Source: Yersinia kristensenii
Lineage (GTDB): Bacteria > Pseudomonadota > Gammaproteobacteria > Enterobacterales > Enterobacteriaceae
Direction of reading: 5' to 3'
DNA length: 64,000 nt
NCBI RefSeq assembly: GCF_900460525.1
Contig: NZ_UHIY01000001.1
Span: 1,116,001-1,180,000 of the forward strand
This document shows, piece by piece, positions 17,205 through 31,355 of this stretch; position 1 is the stretch's first letter; the number at the start of each line of letters is the position of its first letter. A program made the translations under genes and the position numbers. The notes below the pieces were generated by a model. That model did not search any database, was not told where the DNA came from, and saw only the letters and a program-made list of their open reading frames with translations.

Positions 17205-18728
17205 ATGTCACTGGCAACTATTCATACCCGCGCCATATTAGGCATTCAGGCACCCGCCGTCACAGTTGAAGTGCATATCAGCAATGGGCTACCGGGATTA
17301 GTTTTGGTTGGACTACCAGAAACCACAGTGAAAGAGGCGCGGGACAGGGTTCGCAGCGCACTGATTAACAGTGGCTTCACCTTTCCAGCTAAAAGAATCA
17401 CAGTCAGCCTGGCACCGGCAGATTTACCCAAAGAAGGCGGCCGTTATGACCTACCCATTGCTTTGGCAATATTAGCGGCATCAGAACAGATTCCTGCGGA
17501 TAAATTAGCGCACTATGAGTTCTTGGGCGAACTCGCCTTATCGGGGGCGCTAAGACGCGTTAGCGGCGCAATTCCAGCCGCACTCGCCAGCAGTCAGGCC
17601 CATCGACAATTAATTTTGCCGTCAGAGAACAGCTTCGAGATTGGGTTAATTGCCCAAGGTAACAGCTGGGTTGCAGATCACTTGCTCGCAGTATGTGGTT
17701 TTTTACAAGGGGAAAATACACTAGCTCAGGGCCAACACCTTGAAGCTGTTGTTGATTGGGACAGCAGTCTTGACCTGCAAGATATCATCGGTCAATCACA
17801 AGCCAAACGTGCGCTGGAGATAACGGCGGCCGGCGGGCATAACCTGCTATTGCTCGGGCCTCCGGGGACAGGTAAAACCATGCTAGCAAATCGGTTAACT
17901 GGGCTACTGCCGCCACTGACGGAGCAAGAAGCGCTGGAGGCCGCTGCTATTAATGGCCTGCTACACAGTAATGAACTGCCCGCTCAATGGCGTTGCCGGG
18001 CTTTTCGCGCACCACATCACAGCGCATCAATGGCCGCTCTGATTGGCGGAGGGTCAATTCCCCGCCCCGGCGAAATATCACTGGCACACAATGGAGTACT
18101 TTTTCTGGATGAGCTGCCGGAGTTTGAGCGCCGGGTGCTGGATTCACTGCGCGAGCCACTGGAATCAGGCGAAATTATCATTTCCCGCGCAGCCGCGAAA
18201 GTTTGCTTTCCGGCTAAAGTACAGCTTATCGCCGCAATGAACCCCAGCCCTAGCGGTCATTATCAAGGTATTCATAACCGAGCACCGCCACAGCAAATTC
18301 TACGCTATCTGGCAAAATTGTCAGGCCCATTTCTGGACAGATTTGATTTGTCGATAGAAGTCCCATTACTCCCTGCAGGAATGCTCGGCGCGCAGAAACA
18401 TCAGGGAGAGGCGAGCAAAACCGTCAGGCAAAGAGTATTACAGGCCAGGCAAAAGCAATTGGATAGAGCGGGGAAGATAAACACGCAACTTAACAGCCAA
18501 GAGATCGTCGAACATTGTTATTTAGCACCTGAGAATGCCGCTTTTCTGGAACAGGTTCTACTGAAACTCGGCCTTTCAGTCCGCACCTGGCACCATATTT
18601 TGAAAGTGTCACGAACCATTGCCGATCTGGCTCAGGAAGATAACATTCAAAAAAATCATATTTCAGAAGCGCTAAGCTATCGTTGTATGGACCGGTTGCT
18701 TTTGCAATTACACAAAAGCTTAATATAA
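17205..18728 (+). CDS. yifB: YifB/ComM-family AAA+ ATPase (Mg-chelatase-like)
   Basis: This 507-aa protein starts MSLATIHTRA. Its N-terminal ChlI-like domain contains GLPGLVLVGLPETTVKEARDRVRSA. A central AAA+ module follows with Walker A GPPGTGKT at 218-225, Walker B VLFLDELPE near 296, and a C-terminal Mg-chelatase-type domain. ComM homologues help RecA-dependent integration of donor DNA during transformation in Vibrio and Haemophilus by branch migration. In enterics the role is less clear. The start at 17205 (ATG, ggaag 5 bp upstream) matches E. coli YifB; the longer frame back to 17049 is not supported. It is divergent from the ilv operon, as in E. coli. Confidence 0.93.
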   Translation: MSLATIHTRAILGIQAPAVTVEVHISNGLPGLVLVGLPETTVKEARDRVRSALINSGFTFPAKRITVSLAPADLPKEGGRYDLPIALAILAASEQIPADKLAHYEFLGELALSGALRRVSGAIPAALASSQAHRQLILPSENSFEIGLIAQGNSWVADHLLAVCGFLQGENTLAQGQHLEAVVDWDSSLDLQDIIGQSQAKRALEITAAGGHNLLLLGPPGTGKTMLANRLTGLLPPLTEQEALEAAAINGLLHSNELPAQWRCRAFRAPHHSASMAALIGGGSIPRPGEISLAHNGVLFLDELPEFERRVLDSLREPLESGEIIISRAAAKVCFPAKVQLIAAMNPSPSGHYQGIHNRAPPQQILRYLAKLSGPFLDRFDLSIEVPLLPAGMLGAQKHQGEASKTVRQRVLQARQKQLDRAGKINTQLNSQEIVEHCYLAPENAAFLEQVLLKLGLSVRTWHHILKVSRTIADLAQEDNIQKNHISEALSYRCMDRLLLQLHKSLI

Positions 18729-18753
18729 AAAAGGGAACAAAAGCCCCTTTTCA
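18727..18753 (+). terminator. Weak terminator after yifB
   Basis: aaaaaaggg and ccccttttc flank a short loop right at the yifB stop codon, with a short T run. The stem is short and AT-rich, so efficiency is uncertain. Confidence 0.4.
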
Positions 18754-18765
18754 ACCAAGATGTTT

Positions 18766-18897
18766 ATACCCAGTGTCATTGAAGCCGCAGGTAGTCAGCA
18801 AACACATGCTCCCCGATGAACTTATTTATCACTACAAGTAAGTTATTCAGGTGAGTGCGCGTAGCTAACACCCCTGCAGCTTCAAGAACGACGGGAA
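18766..18897. repeat. Dispersed imperfect palindromic repeat
   Basis: The unit begins atacccagtg with ttgaagccgcagg near its left end, and finishes ctgcagcttcaagaacgacgg, roughly the inverse. A smaller inner inverted pair (gaacttatt ... aagtaagttatt) sits in the middle. The layout resembles 120-140-bp palindromic units dispersed in Yersinia and related genera. It fills the gap between the convergent yifB and maoP and abuts the maoP stop codon. Confidence 0.55.
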
Positions 18898-19236
18898 TTA
18901 GTCGTCGCTATCAGTGTAATCTTCCACTGCATCCATCTGCGGTTTGCCGCCAGATAGCGTATGGAAACGTTTAGGGCGACGGGTCCGGGTCACATATTTA
19001 GACCAGACCTTTTCCTCTGCACTGACTGGCTCACGCTCGCCGCGACAAACAGCAACAAATAACTGCTCTTCTTCTGTTACTGGCTGGCGTTTCCCTAGGT
19101 CAAGCTCGTTGAAAGCATAACCGTGGCGCTCTAGCAATTGCGCCTCTTTAATGGTGAAATCGCCGTGACGCGAGAACCCGCGAGGATAATGTTTATTATC
19201 AAAAAAACGATTGGTCGTGATGAAGCTATCCGCCAT
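18898..19236 (-). CDS. maoP: Macrodomain Ori organization protein (YifE)
   Basis: This 112-aa protein begins [28 protein letters not shown] and ends EDYTDSDD. It closely matches E. coli YifE, renamed MaoP because with its DNA site maoS it organises the origin macrodomain of the chromosome. The start at 19236 has aggag 9 bp upstream; an upstream extension to 19320 is not conserved. It is divergent from hdfR, as in E. coli, where maoS lies beside the gene. I cannot place maoS here by eye. Confidence 0.93.
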   Translation of the reverse strand: MADSFITTNRFFDNKHYPRGFSRHGDFTIKEAQLLERHGYAFNELDLGKRQPVTEEEQLFVAVCRGEREPVSAEEKVWSKYVTRTRRPKRFHTLSGGKPQMDAVEDYTDSDD

Positions 19237-19283
19237 CTGACACGCTCCTAATTCTCTCATGGTCGTGCTGTTTATGGCGCGGA

Positions 19284-19311
19284 GTATTAGATAGGCTTGA
19301 CATCGTGTAAA
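19284..19311 (-). promoter_or_regulatory. Candidate maoP promoter
   Basis: On the minus strand, TTTACA (19306-19311) and TAATAC (19284-19289) are separated by 16 bp, about 50 bp upstream of the maoP start and inside the maoP-hdfR divergent region. Confidence 0.45.
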
Positions 19312-19354
19312 ACAAAACATTTAAATCTTAACGATAAAAAAATTGGAGATAGGT

Positions 19355-20236
19355 GTGGATACCGAATTACTGAAAACCTTTTTGGAGGTCAGTAGAACTC
19401 GCCACTTTGGTCGTGCAGCTGAATCTTTGTACTTAACGCAGTCGGCGGTGAGTTTTCGTATCCGTCAATTAGAAAATCAATTAGGTGCAAATTTATTCAC
19501 TCGCCATCGCAATAATATTCGTCTAACACCTGCGGGTGAGCGGCTGGTTCCTTACGCCGAAACATTGATGAGCACCTGGCAATTGGCCAAAAAAGAGGTT
19601 GTACATTCGCTGCAACACACCGAGTTGTCTATTGGTGCAACCGCATCACTTTGGGAAGCCTACCTCACCCCTTGGTTGCAACAGTTATATAAACAACGAG
19701 AAGCATTACGCCTTGAGGCCCGTATTGCACTACGGCAATCACTGGTGAAACAGTTGCACGAACGGCAACTAGATTTATTGATAACGACCGAACCCCCTAA
19801 AATGGATGAACTGGCAAGCCAACTTCTAGGGCATTTTTCATTGCGTTTATTCTCCTCAGCTCCTCTCCCTCTATCAGAAATAACTGACGATGAAACTGAG
19901 CATAAAAATGCAAATGAAGCGCCCTATATCAAACTGGAATGGGGGGCAGATTTCCATCAGCAAGAGAATCGTTTACTCAACAACGAACAGATGCCCGTGC
20001 TGACCACGACATCAGCTCATTTAACTCGACAACTGTTGGATACTACCGGTGGCTGTGCCTTTTTGCCCGAACATTGGCAAAAAGAATACCCAGATCTGAC
20101 CATTAATACTGATATACCGCCTATCGTGCGGCCACTATATGCCGTTTGGTTGCAAAATAGTGACCAACAAACATTAATTCGACAACTATTAAAAACACCT
20201 ATGAATAACGCTGCGCAAAGCGATATACAGGATTAA
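19355..20236 (+). CDS. hdfR: LysR-type regulator HdfR
   Basis: This 293-aa LysR regulator begins (M)[33 protein letters not shown], nearly identical to E. coli HdfR. The helix-turn-helix is near residues 18-38, with a more divergent effector domain after about residue 90. In E. coli it represses the flagellar master operon flhDC with H-NS-linked control. The start is GTG at 19355 with ggag 6 bp upstream, not the TTG four codons earlier. It is adjacent to the rrn operon on the trpT side, as in E. coli. Confidence 0.93.
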   Translation: MDTELLKTFLEVSRTRHFGRAAESLYLTQSAVSFRIRQLENQLGANLFTRHRNNIRLTPAGERLVPYAETLMSTWQLAKKEVVHSLQHTELSIGATASLWEAYLTPWLQQLYKQREALRLEARIALRQSLVKQLHERQLDLLITTEPPKMDELASQLLGHFSLRLFSSAPLPLSEITDDETEHKNANEAPYIKLEWGADFHQQENRLLNNEQMPVLTTTSAHLTRQLLDTTGGCAFLPEHWQKEYPDLTINTDIPPIVRPLYAVWLQNSDQQTLIRQLLKTPMNNAAQSDIQD

Positions 20237-20838
20237 GTGATGGTGACTGAGGCTTACCTCGTGGTTCACGATAAAAAGCACTCACCGCCCTCTGGATAGC
20301 AATAAAGCTAAATAGCAGAATTCTGATGACAGTTTTAGTCCACCATGAACTGAGAGTGTCATCAAAAGCGATATAATGCAGTATTAAGTGTGTAGTGTAA
20401 TGGGCTATTCAGACACAATAAAACCCATGCTACGGACAATAAATAGGGTTGCCGCAACCGATATATTGGGTAGTAAAGTGGGCTTTTGATAGACACTACC
20501 AATCCGAATTTCTTGAATCAATAACCAAATATCTTTTCCCTGCTAGCTAAAATATTAATTAGCTTTAGCTCATCTGGTGAAAGTAATCATGGGCAGAGAC
20601 AACAATTTTCTGTACATAAATTCAGCCAAGTAAGCATGAATTGGGAATGTTATCTTTCTAAGAGTTGATGGCTATTTTAATAAGAAGACAACTAATAAGA
20701 GTTATTAATGGGGGTAATACGCGCTGTATGTCGGAAAATAAATAGATATTCCTGATGTAAAAAATCGGGATAGCCGCTAGATAAAAGGGGAACCACATAA
20801 TCAGTATAAAAAACGAGCCGAATAATTATTTTAGACAT
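20237..20838. other. Gene-free region between hdfR and the rrn terminator
   Basis: No coding frame or RNA gene is recognised in about 600 bp. The only structure I see is an 8-bp inverted repeat, tgatgaca (20324-20331) and tgtcatca (20357-20364), with a 25-bp loop, about 90 bp after hdfR. Base composition is more AT-rich than the genes. Confidence 0.4.
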
Positions 20839-20867
20839 AAAAAAACCCCTCGCTTTCGCGAAGGGCT
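20839..20867 (-). terminator. rrn operon terminator
   Basis: On the minus strand, gcccttcgc and gcgaggggtt form a hairpin around gaaa, followed by seven T. It begins 8 bp after tRNA-Trp and closes the rRNA operon. Confidence 0.88.
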
Positions 20868-20874
20868 ATTTATA

Positions 20875-20950
20875 TGGCAGGGGCGGAGAGACTCGAACTC
20901 GCGACACCCGGTTTTGGAGACCGGTGCTCTACCAACTGAGCTACGCCCCT
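20875..20950 (-). tRNA. trpT: tRNA-Trp (CCA anticodon)
   Basis: A 76-nt cloverleaf with encoded 3' CCA. The acceptor AGGGGCG pairs with CGCCCCT, the anticodon loop reads CTCCAAA and the T arm GTTCGAGTC. It is the last gene of the rrn operon, as in E. coli rrnC. Confidence 0.97.
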
Positions 20951-21003
20951 AAATCATGCTTAACATTATGCCTGCTAAGATAAGCAGGCATAATTTAAAT
21001 AAG

Positions 21004-21080
21004 TGGCGGAACGGACGGGGCTCGAACCCGCGACCCCCTGCGTGACAGGCAGGTATTCTAACCAACTGAACTACCGCTCC
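21004..21080 (-). tRNA. aspT: tRNA-Asp (GTC anticodon)
   Basis: A 77-nt tRNA with encoded CCA. The acceptor is GGAGCGG, the anticodon loop CTGTCAC and the T arm GTTCGAGCC. It lies between 5S rRNA and tRNA-Trp in the same transcript. Confidence 0.97.
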
Positions 21081-21203
21081 ACCGATTCTTTTACGTGTAT
21101 CTTCCCGATACTTACCCTAAACAGGGCCAGCGCTCCGCGCTGTGCAAAACCGCTCATGGCGATTTTGTCAGTTACCAGATGTCATTCTGATAACTCGTGT
21201 TTG

Positions 21204-21323
21204 ATGCCTGGCAGTGTCCTACTCTCGCATGGGGAGACCCCACACTACCATCGGCGCTACGGCGTTTCACTTCTGAGTTCGGCATGGAGTCAGGTGGGTC
21301 CACCGCGCTATGGCCGCCAGGCA
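21204..21323 (-). rRNA. rrf: 5S ribosomal RNA
   Basis: 120 nt from TGCCTGGCGGCC to CTGCCAGGCAT on the minus strand. The internal CCGAACTCAGAAGTGAAACG core is nearly identical to E. coli 5S. The helix I ends pair perfectly. Confidence 0.97.
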
Positions 21324-21436
21324 AATTCTGTCTAAACTAACCCACTCAGTATCTCTACCTCGCCAGTCAGCCCAATCTCGGAACTTCGCTGAAAATATCA
21401 ATCAATCTCTCAAATACAAAACACCTTCGGTGTTGT

Positions 21437-24344
<2,908 letters not shown>

Positions 24345-24704
24345 TCACAACCCGAAGGTGTTTCTTCTTTATTGGTGTGGCTGCGAACACACTCTGCGTT
24401 GTTGTGCAGTGCGCGCAATCCTCATGAACGTAGAGTTCACTCCGGTTGCTGTGCGCTGTACGCCTTGCTGAGTATCTTCTCGCTCACACTGCAACAATGA
24501 TAAACACATTAGCATTGCGATTATTTGAGAGACTCTAATACAGGTTAATCCTTATCTCAGTACATCTACGGAGAGATAAGTTTCAGCTGTATTGTTTCAA
24601 TTTTCAGCTTGTTCCAGATTGTTAAAGAGCAATATCTTAAACACGACTCGTTAAAGTCATCTTTAAGATATTCAGGTGATAATGTCTTTCACACATTATC
24701 GGAG
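24345..24704 (-). other. tRNA-Glu to 23S spacer with precursor stems
   Basis: This transcribed spacer carries the sequence that pairs with the region after 23S to form the RNase III processing stem. Its first part on the minus strand contains a boxA (TGCTCTTTAACAA, 24619-24631), which recruits the NusB-S10 antitermination complex for 23S transcription. Confidence 0.7.
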
Positions 24705-24780
24705 TGGCGTCCCCAAGGGGATTCGAACCCCTGTTACAGCCGTGAAAGGGCAGTGTCCTAGGCCTCTAGACGATGGGGAC
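24705..24780 (-). tRNA. gltU: tRNA-Glu (TTC anticodon)
   Basis: A 76-nt tRNA with encoded CCA in the 16S-23S spacer. The acceptor GTCCCC pairs with GGGGAC, the anticodon loop is CTTTCAC and the T arm GTTCGAATC. A single Glu spacer tRNA is the type found in E. coli rrnB, C, E and G, not in rrnD. Confidence 0.97.
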
Positions 24781-24979
24781 ACAAAAATTTCTACTAAATC
24801 ACAGATTCAGTATTTTTGTGTAAAGGTGAGAATGTGGTGACACATTCGAACGACTGATGCAGTGAAATCTCAATATCGAGGTTTTACAACACAAGTCATC
24901 ACCCTCATCAACAGGTGCTCTTGCTCATTGACATTCATCAGACAATCTGTGTGGACACTGCGCAATGCGTATCGTTAGG

Positions 24980-26522
<1,543 letters not shown>

Positions 26523-26709
26523 AAGATTTGTTTGATTTGCTATGAGTTAACATAGCGATGCTCAAAGATTACTTTCTGCAAATATGCATTCGAACCGAAG
26601 TTCAAATGTGTACTGCTTTGGTCACTCTTCAAGACTTTGATATTTCTTCTGCCTGCCGAAACAGGCTTCGATATCGTCTTGCGAGTGCCCACACAGATTG
26701 TCTGATAAA

Positions 26710-26722
26710 TTGTTAAAGAGCA
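26710..26722 (-). promoter_or_regulatory. rrn leader boxA antitermination site
   Basis: TGCTCTTTAACAA on the minus strand matches the enterobacterial boxA consensus exactly. It lies in the leader between P2 and 16S, where NusA/B/E/G assemble to protect rRNA transcription from Rho. Confidence 0.9.
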
Positions 26723-26760
26723 GTGCGTTAGCAACACGTGGTTGGTAACGCGAGGTGCGC

Positions 26761-26788
26761 ATATTACGCTTTCCTCATTCAGAGTCAA
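26761..26788 (-). promoter_or_regulatory. rrn promoter P2
   Basis: On the minus strand, TTGACT (26783-26788), 16 bp, TAATAT (26761-26766), followed by the GC-rich discriminator GCGCACC. It lies about 110 bp downstream of P1. Confidence 0.8.
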
Positions 26789-26871
26789 CACTTAATTTCG
26801 TTGAATTTCTCTGTTCTCTTCGCCGGTCACTTAACTACTTGATTCGTTGTGTGCCGTCTCGATGGATGCGC

Positions 26872-26899
26872 ATTATAGGGAGTCGAATTTTTTGCACAA
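26872..26899 (-). promoter_or_regulatory. rrn promoter P1
   Basis: On the minus strand, TTGTGC (26894-26899), 16 bp, TATAAT (26872-26877), then GCGCATCC. The 16-bp spacer and GC-rich discriminator are the hallmarks of growth-rate and ppGpp-controlled rRNA promoters. An AT-rich upstream stretch may act as UP element, and Fis sites probably lie further up toward yrdA. Confidence 0.88.
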
Positions 26900-27066
26900 C
26901 TCTTTTCTCGCGTTTTTCTTCTGTTTGAATACTTTTCACTCCTTACGTGCAGATCTTGGTCGATCCGCGGTATTTTCATGGCGATCCCCACCGCCGATTG
27001 GTTGTAATTCCATCAGCAAAGGCTAGTATTGCCGGTAAAGTACTTTCTTATAAAGAGGCTATTATT

Positions 27067-27609
27067 ATGTCCGATACTATTCGCCCTTATCTTCATTACT
27101 TACCTACGCTAGGTAAACGCGTCATGATCGATAGATCCAGTGTGATCATTGGTAATGTTATTTTGGGTGATGATGTCAGTGTCTGGCCGTTAGTTGCCAT
27201 TCGTGGTGATGTTAATCAGGTTAGCATTGGCGCACGCTCTAATATTCAAGATGGTAGTGTGTTACATGTTACCCATCACTCAGAACAGAATCCCAAGGGC
27301 AACCCGCTGATTATTGGCGAAGATGTGACTGTCGGACATAAAGCCATGCTTCACGGTTGCACTATTGGTAACCGGGTATTAGTAGGAATGGGTTCCATCG
27401 TGTTAGATGGGGCGATTGTAGAAGATGATGTGATGATTGGAGCGGGTAGTTTGGTTTCCCCTGGAAAGCGATTGGTTAGCGGCCACCTTTATATGGGTAG
27501 CCCCGCCAGACAAGTTCGCCCTTTAACACCTGCTGAATTAGAAGGCCTACTCTATTCCGCAGGTAACTATGTACGCTGGAAAGATGACTATCTAGCAGAA
27601 ACCAAATAA
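27067..27609 (+). CDS. yrdA: Gamma carbonic anhydrase-like hexapeptide protein
   Basis: This 180-aa left-handed beta-helix protein is built of hexapeptide repeats such as VIIGNV-ILGDDV, VTVGHKAMLHGCTIGNRVLVG and AIVEDDVMIGAGS. The metal-ligand histidines HVTHH and GHK/LHG are in the positions of gamma-class carbonic anhydrases, but enterobacterial YrdA has no firmly assigned activity. The start at 27067 (MSDTIRPYLHYLP) matches E. coli YrdA; the longer frame back into the rrn promoter region is not credible. It is divergent from the rrn operon and convergent with aroE. Confidence 0.93.
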   Translation: MSDTIRPYLHYLPTLGKRVMIDRSSVIIGNVILGDDVSVWPLVAIRGDVNQVSIGARSNIQDGSVLHVTHHSEQNPKGNPLIIGEDVTVGHKAMLHGCTIGNRVLVGMGSIVLDGAIVEDDVMIGAGSLVSPGKRLVSGHLYMGSPARQVRPLTPAELEGLLYSAGNYVRWKDDYLAETK

Positions 27610-27623
27610 AGATTAATTTCTGA

Positions 27624-27652
27624 TGCAGGGGATCAATCCTATCTTCCCTGCA
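27624..27652. terminator. Hairpin between convergent yrdA and aroE
   Basis: tgcaggg (27624-27630) and ccctgca (27646-27652) form a 7-bp stem with a 15-nt loop and AT-rich flanks on both sides. It may serve both genes; no long T run is present. Confidence 0.4.
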
Positions 27653-27667
27653 TTATTCAGCGACTTT

Positions 27668-28489
27668 CTATTTACCTAACTCATCACGCAGCTGATTTAA
27701 TACAGGAGTAATTTCAGGCATCACACCATGCCATAACTGAAAAGCATGCGCCGCCTGCCCCACCAACATGCCCAAACCATCGGCATAGTTCGTCACCCCC
27801 AAGCACGCACTCCAGGCTAAAAACGGCGTAATATCAGCCTGATAGAACATATCGTAGCAACGAGTTTGTGGGTTAATAATATCTACAGGCAAGTTTGGTA
27901 CTTCACCATGAATACCCGAGGCTGTTGCATTGATGATTAAATCAAACTGCTGCCCACTCAGATCTTGCATCTCAATAGCATCTATATCCCCTAAATGATG
28001 GAATACTTCTGCAAGTTGCTGTGCACGAGTATAAGTCCGGTTAGTGATAACAACCTTACAGCCATAGGATAGTAAAGGAAGGATCACACCCCGAGCCGCC
28101 CCACCAGCCCCCACCAATAAAATATGATCTGTTGTTTGGATCAAATTCTGTCGTTCAAGGTCACTGAGGAGACCAATGCCATCAGTGTTGTCACCCAACA
28201 AGCGCCCATCTTTTAATTGCTTAATGGTATTGACCGCCCCGGCCAGTGACGCACGATCGGTCAATTCGTCACACTTCGCATGAGCGCGTTCTTTAAATGG
28301 TGTCGTTATATTCGCGCCTATAGCTCCCCCCGCAAAAAAAGACGTTAATGTCTCTTCAAAGGTTTCATTAGGAGCCAAAACCATACCGTAGCCATGTTCA
28401 ATACCGGTTTGCTCAGCAAAGAGCGCATGGATCCTTGGCGACTTACTGTGCCCAATTGGGTTACCAAACACTGCAAACTTCTGATCCAT
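27668..28489 (-). CDS. aroE: Shikimate dehydrogenase (NADP+)
   Basis: This 273-aa enzyme reduces 3-dehydroshikimate to shikimate in aromatic amino acid synthesis. Active-site Lys66 (NITTPFKE) and Asp103 (NTDGIG) are present, with substrate serines in GHSKSP (residues 13-18). The NADP-binding loop GAGGAARG is near 127 and the NRT phosphate-selecting motif near 150. It is the last gene of the tsaC-aroE group; the next gene upstream ends 8 bp away. Confidence 0.96.
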   Translation of the reverse strand: MDQKFAVFGNPIGHSKSPRIHALFAEQTGIEHGYGMVLAPNETFEETLTSFFAGGAIGANITTPFKERAHAKCDELTDRASLAGAVNTIKQLKDGRLLGDNTDGIGLLSDLERQNLIQTTDHILLVGAGGAARGVILPLLSYGCKVVITNRTYTRAQQLAEVFHHLGDIDAIEMQDLSGQQFDLIINATASGIHGEVPNLPVDIINPQTRCYDMFYQADITPFLAWSACLGVTNYADGLGMLVGQAAHAFQLWHGVMPEITPVLNQLRDELGK

Positions 28490-28497
28490 GCTATTTC

Positions 28498-29085
28498 CTA
28501 TCCTTGACGAAATTGTTTGCCGGTTAAAGCATCTCTGATTTCAGATGGATTCAAACGACCACCAACTAAACCCGTGAATACGGGCAGTGAAACACCAAAT
28601 TGCTTTCTGACTTCTTCCGTTGTACGGCAAGGCTCTTGGCCACTTAAGTTAGCACTCGTTGAAACCAAAGGTTTCCCATATTGCGAGCAAAGCTGCTGTA
28701 CGAGTGGGTGGTCACTCACTCTTACTGCTAATGAATCAAAGCTGCCCGTTAGCCAGCGCGGCGTCTCAGGGCGGGCCGGAATAACCCAAGTTACCGGCCC
28801 GGGCCAACTGGAGAAAATAGCCTCTCGCTGGGTATCACTTAGGGCCGCGTCATTCAGATACGGTTTTAACTGTTCATAATTGGCAGCAATTAGAATCAGC
28901 CCCTTCTGCCATGGCCGCTGTTTTAATGCTAATAAAGCATTAACGGCCTTTTCACTATCAGGGTCACAACCCAGCCCAAACACAGCCTCGGTCGGATAGG
29001 CTATAACTTCTTCCTGCTGCAATGCCCGCAATACATCCGCCAAAACGGTATTATTCTCTGACTTATTCACGTTGTTATTATTCAC
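28498..29085 (-). CDS. tsaC: Threonylcarbamoyl-AMP synthase
   Basis: This 195-aa YrdC-domain protein makes threonylcarbamoyl-AMP from threonine, bicarbonate and ATP, the first step of the t6A37 modification of ANN-decoding tRNAs. Visible motifs are [16 protein letters not shown], the [13 protein letters not shown] segment and [13 protein letters not shown], with SEIRDALTG at the end. It is the short (TsaC) form without a Sua5 domain. It overlaps the yrdD stop by 8 bp and is followed closely by aroE. Confidence 0.95.
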   Translation of the reverse strand: MNNNNVNKSENNTVLADVLRALQQEEVIAYPTEAVFGLGCDPDSEKAVNALLALKQRPWQKGLILIAANYEQLKPYLNDAALSDTQREAIFSSWPGPVTWVIPARPETPRWLTGSFDSLAVRVSDHPLVQQLCSQYGKPLVSTSANLSGQEPCRTTEEVRKQFGVSLPVFTGLVGGRLNPSEIRDALTGKQFRQG

Positions 29086-29614
29086 TGACTACTGCCTTCC
29101 CACATAACTTACTCGCGCAAAAACGCTTTACGCCTTGTGCCGTTCTCTTTTCCATTAACAATGGATAGTGGCAATAAGCACACTCTCCAGCAATAGGTTG
29201 CTGATTAATTGTAAACTGGCAATCGGGATAACGATTACAGGCATGGAAGACTTTTCCAAACCGAGATTTTCGCTGTAGTAATTTGCCTTGACCACACTGT
29301 GGGCAGTCAATTGATGTTTCATCCGGTTTATCAATGACTTCAGTATGGTCACATTGCGGATATTGGCTACAACCAATAAACATACCAAAACGCCCTTGCC
29401 GCAACACCATATCCGAACCGCATTCAGGACAATGCTGCCCTTCCAGAACTTTCACGATATGGCCGTCGGATTGCGCTTTCAGTGGGCGCATGTACTGGCA
29501 GCCCGGATAATGTGAGCAACCAAGGAATGGGCCATGACCGCCGCTGCGAATGACTAACGCCGATCCACACTCCGGACACGACCCATTATCCTTGGCAGTA
29601 ACTGTTTTTGTCAT
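29078..29614 (-). CDS. yrdD: Topoisomerase-type zinc finger protein YrdD
   Basis: This 178-aa protein consists of repeated C4 zinc-ribbon units like the C-terminal domains of topoisomerase I. The pattern CPECG...[12 protein letters not shown] repeats, followed by a last CAYC...C unit. It has no catalytic topoisomerase domain, so it is a stand-alone DNA-binding finger protein of unknown role. Length and order match E. coli YrdD upstream of tsaC. Confidence 0.92.
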   Translation of the reverse strand: MTKTVTAKDNGSCPECGSALVIRSGGHGPFLGCSHYPGCQYMRPLKAQSDGHIVKVLEGQHCPECGSDMVLRQGRFGMFIGCSQYPQCDHTEVIDKPDETSIDCPQCGQGKLLQRKSRFGKVFHACNRYPDCQFTINQQPIAGECAYCHYPLLMEKRTAQGVKRFCASKLCGKAVVSE

Positions 29615-29655
29615 AACGCCTTCTATATAAAGTTATTTGCCAGTGATATTACCAC

Positions 29656-30129
29656 TTAGTGCAAATAACCTTCATTGACTTCAAAAAGTAACTCTTCCAT
29701 CTGCTGATAGGCGCTTTCATAACCCGGAATGTTAAACAGCACCATCAATACAACCCATTTGAGATCCTCCAGGTCAATCTCATTCGAGTCCAACGCCATA
29801 ATACGGTCAATAACCATCTCACGGGTATCAAGGTGTAATACCTGAATTTGTTCAAGAAACAGGATAAAACCACGGCAAGTGGCATCCAGATGTTGGCACT
29901 CTTCTGCCGTATAAATACGCAATGCTTGCGGATCAGCAGCATAGAGATAAGGTGCTTTCTGCCCTTCTTGTAGGTCGGCGAGAGCCTCTAACCAGTTCAG
30001 GGCGTTGTTGATATCCTCACGATAGAAACCTGCTTGTGCAAGATCATCAGTAATCCTGTCTTGATCAACAAGCATTTCCGATTCGTTATGCATATAAGTT
30101 TCAAATAAGTAAATTAGAACGTCGAACAT
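29656..30129 (-). CDS. smg: Smg family protein (DUF494)
   Basis: This 157-aa acidic protein begins [17 protein letters not shown] and ends [14 protein letters not shown], closely matching E. coli Smg. It has no recognised catalytic motif and its function is not established. Its start lies 29 bp inside the end of dprA, so the two are probably translationally coupled. Confidence 0.93.
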   Translation of the reverse strand: MFDVLIYLFETYMHNESEMLVDQDRITDDLAQAGFYREDINNALNWLEALADLQEGQKAPYLYAADPQALRIYTAEECQHLDATCRGFILFLEQIQVLHLDTREMVIDRIMALDSNEIDLEDLKWVVLMVLFNIPGYESAYQQMEELLFEVNEGYLH

Positions 30130-31222
30130 GGCCTGCCCTCCTTAATCGGACATAGCCGCCGGGTACAGCTGCGATCCACCCTGCTAACTCCAGCTCGAGC
30201 AATTTGCTAACGATGTCTGGCACAGGTTGGCCGGCACGTTCGGCGACGACATCAACGGGTGTCACCTCATCTCCTACGTTAGCCAACACATCGGCAAATG
30301 GCAATTCAACTTGCTCTTCAGATGAAGAAATAATTACTTTATCGGGCAATGATAGCCATTGCAGCGAACCACCAACCTGTTCGGCGACCTCATGAGCTGA
30401 TTTGGCCAAGTATGCTCCCTGTTGAATCAGCCAGTGGCCCCCCTCACTGGTTGCGCTGCCGAGTGGCCCCGGAAGCGCAAAAACATCTCGTCCTTGATCC
30501 ATAGCATAGCGGGCAGTAATTAAAGAGCCACTTTTCATTGTTGCTTCAACAACTAACACTGCAGAACTTAATCCGCTGATAATACGGTTTCTTCGCGGGA
30601 AATGGGCGGCAATAGGTAATGCTGTCGTCAGAAATTCGGAGACTAAAACCCCGCCTTGATACTCAATTTCGCGCGCTAATTGACTGTGACGGCGCGGATA
30701 TATGTGCTCCAGTCCACTCCCTAATACAGCAATAGTTTTTCCTTTGGCATTCAGGGCCGCCTTGTGGCATATCCCGTCAATCCCTACCGCCAGACCACTG
30801 GTAATAACTAATCCTGTTTGAGCCAACTCTGAAGCAAAATATCGGCCCCACTGTTCACCATAATGACTAAAATGGCGGCTACCCACCATGGCGATTTGTG
30901 GGCGATAAAGAACATCCAGGTTACCGGAAACAAAAATAACTAAGGGGGCAGCAGAAATATGGGTCAAGCGCGCTGGATAACCCGTTTCGCCGTATGCAAG
31001 TAAGTAATGAGAGGGGTGATCCAACCAAGTCAGTGTGGCGTCAATATAATGGGGATCGACCTGAGTAAATTGCTGACATTGCTGTGGATCCAGCCCATAG
31101 GCAGCTAACCTCCCGAGGTGAACATCACCGCTGGCCAGTAGTCGCCGAACCAATGCACTGCTTTTTATTGCCCCGAGTCCTTTGACATAGCTCATCCTGA
31201 GCCATAATTCTGCCGCTAACAT
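30101..31222 (-). CDS. dprA: DNA-processing protein DprA/Smf
   Basis: This 373-aa protein has an N-terminal SAM-like helical part, a central Rossmann-like domain and a C-terminal winged helix. The Rossmann-like domain shows [41 protein letters not shown] and [16 protein letters not shown]. DprA loads RecA on incoming single-stranded DNA during transformation. In enterics it is retained though natural competence is rarely seen. The window also carries the competence-linked yifB/comM-like gene. It is the first gene of the dprA-smg-yrdD-tsaC-aroE run and is divergent from def. Confidence 0.95.
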   Translation of the reverse strand: MLAAELWLRMSYVKGLGAIKSSALVRRLLASGDVHLGRLAAYGLDPQQCQQFTQVDPHYIDATLTWLDHPSHYLLAYGETGYPARLTHISAAPLVIFVSGNLDVLYRPQIAMVGSRHFSHYGEQWGRYFASELAQTGLVITSGLAVGIDGICHKAALNAKGKTIAVLGSGLEHIYPRRHSQLAREIEYQGGVLVSEFLTTALPIAAHFPRRNRIISGLSSAVLVVEATMKSGSLITARYAMDQGRDVFALPGPLGSATSEGGHWLIQQGAYLAKSAHEVAEQVGGSLQWLSLPDKVIISSSEEQVELPFADVLANVGDEVTPVDVVAERAGQPVPDIVSKLLELELAGWIAAVPGGYVRLRRAGHVRRSNLLI

Positions 31223-31355
31223 ACCGCCTCCCTGGCATTCTTTCTAAACTGACGCCAATTTGTTCAATTGGTAGACGATGCTGTCAATCATGGCCGGAAA
31301 TGTCTAGAATAGAGACTGAATATCATTCACTACTCGGACGCAGATCTAGATATTT

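Noticed and set aside
20237..20838. Hidden gene or small RNA between hdfR and the rrn operon
   Set aside because: No frame with a ribosome site and no promoter-terminator pair; only one weak inverted repeat was seen.
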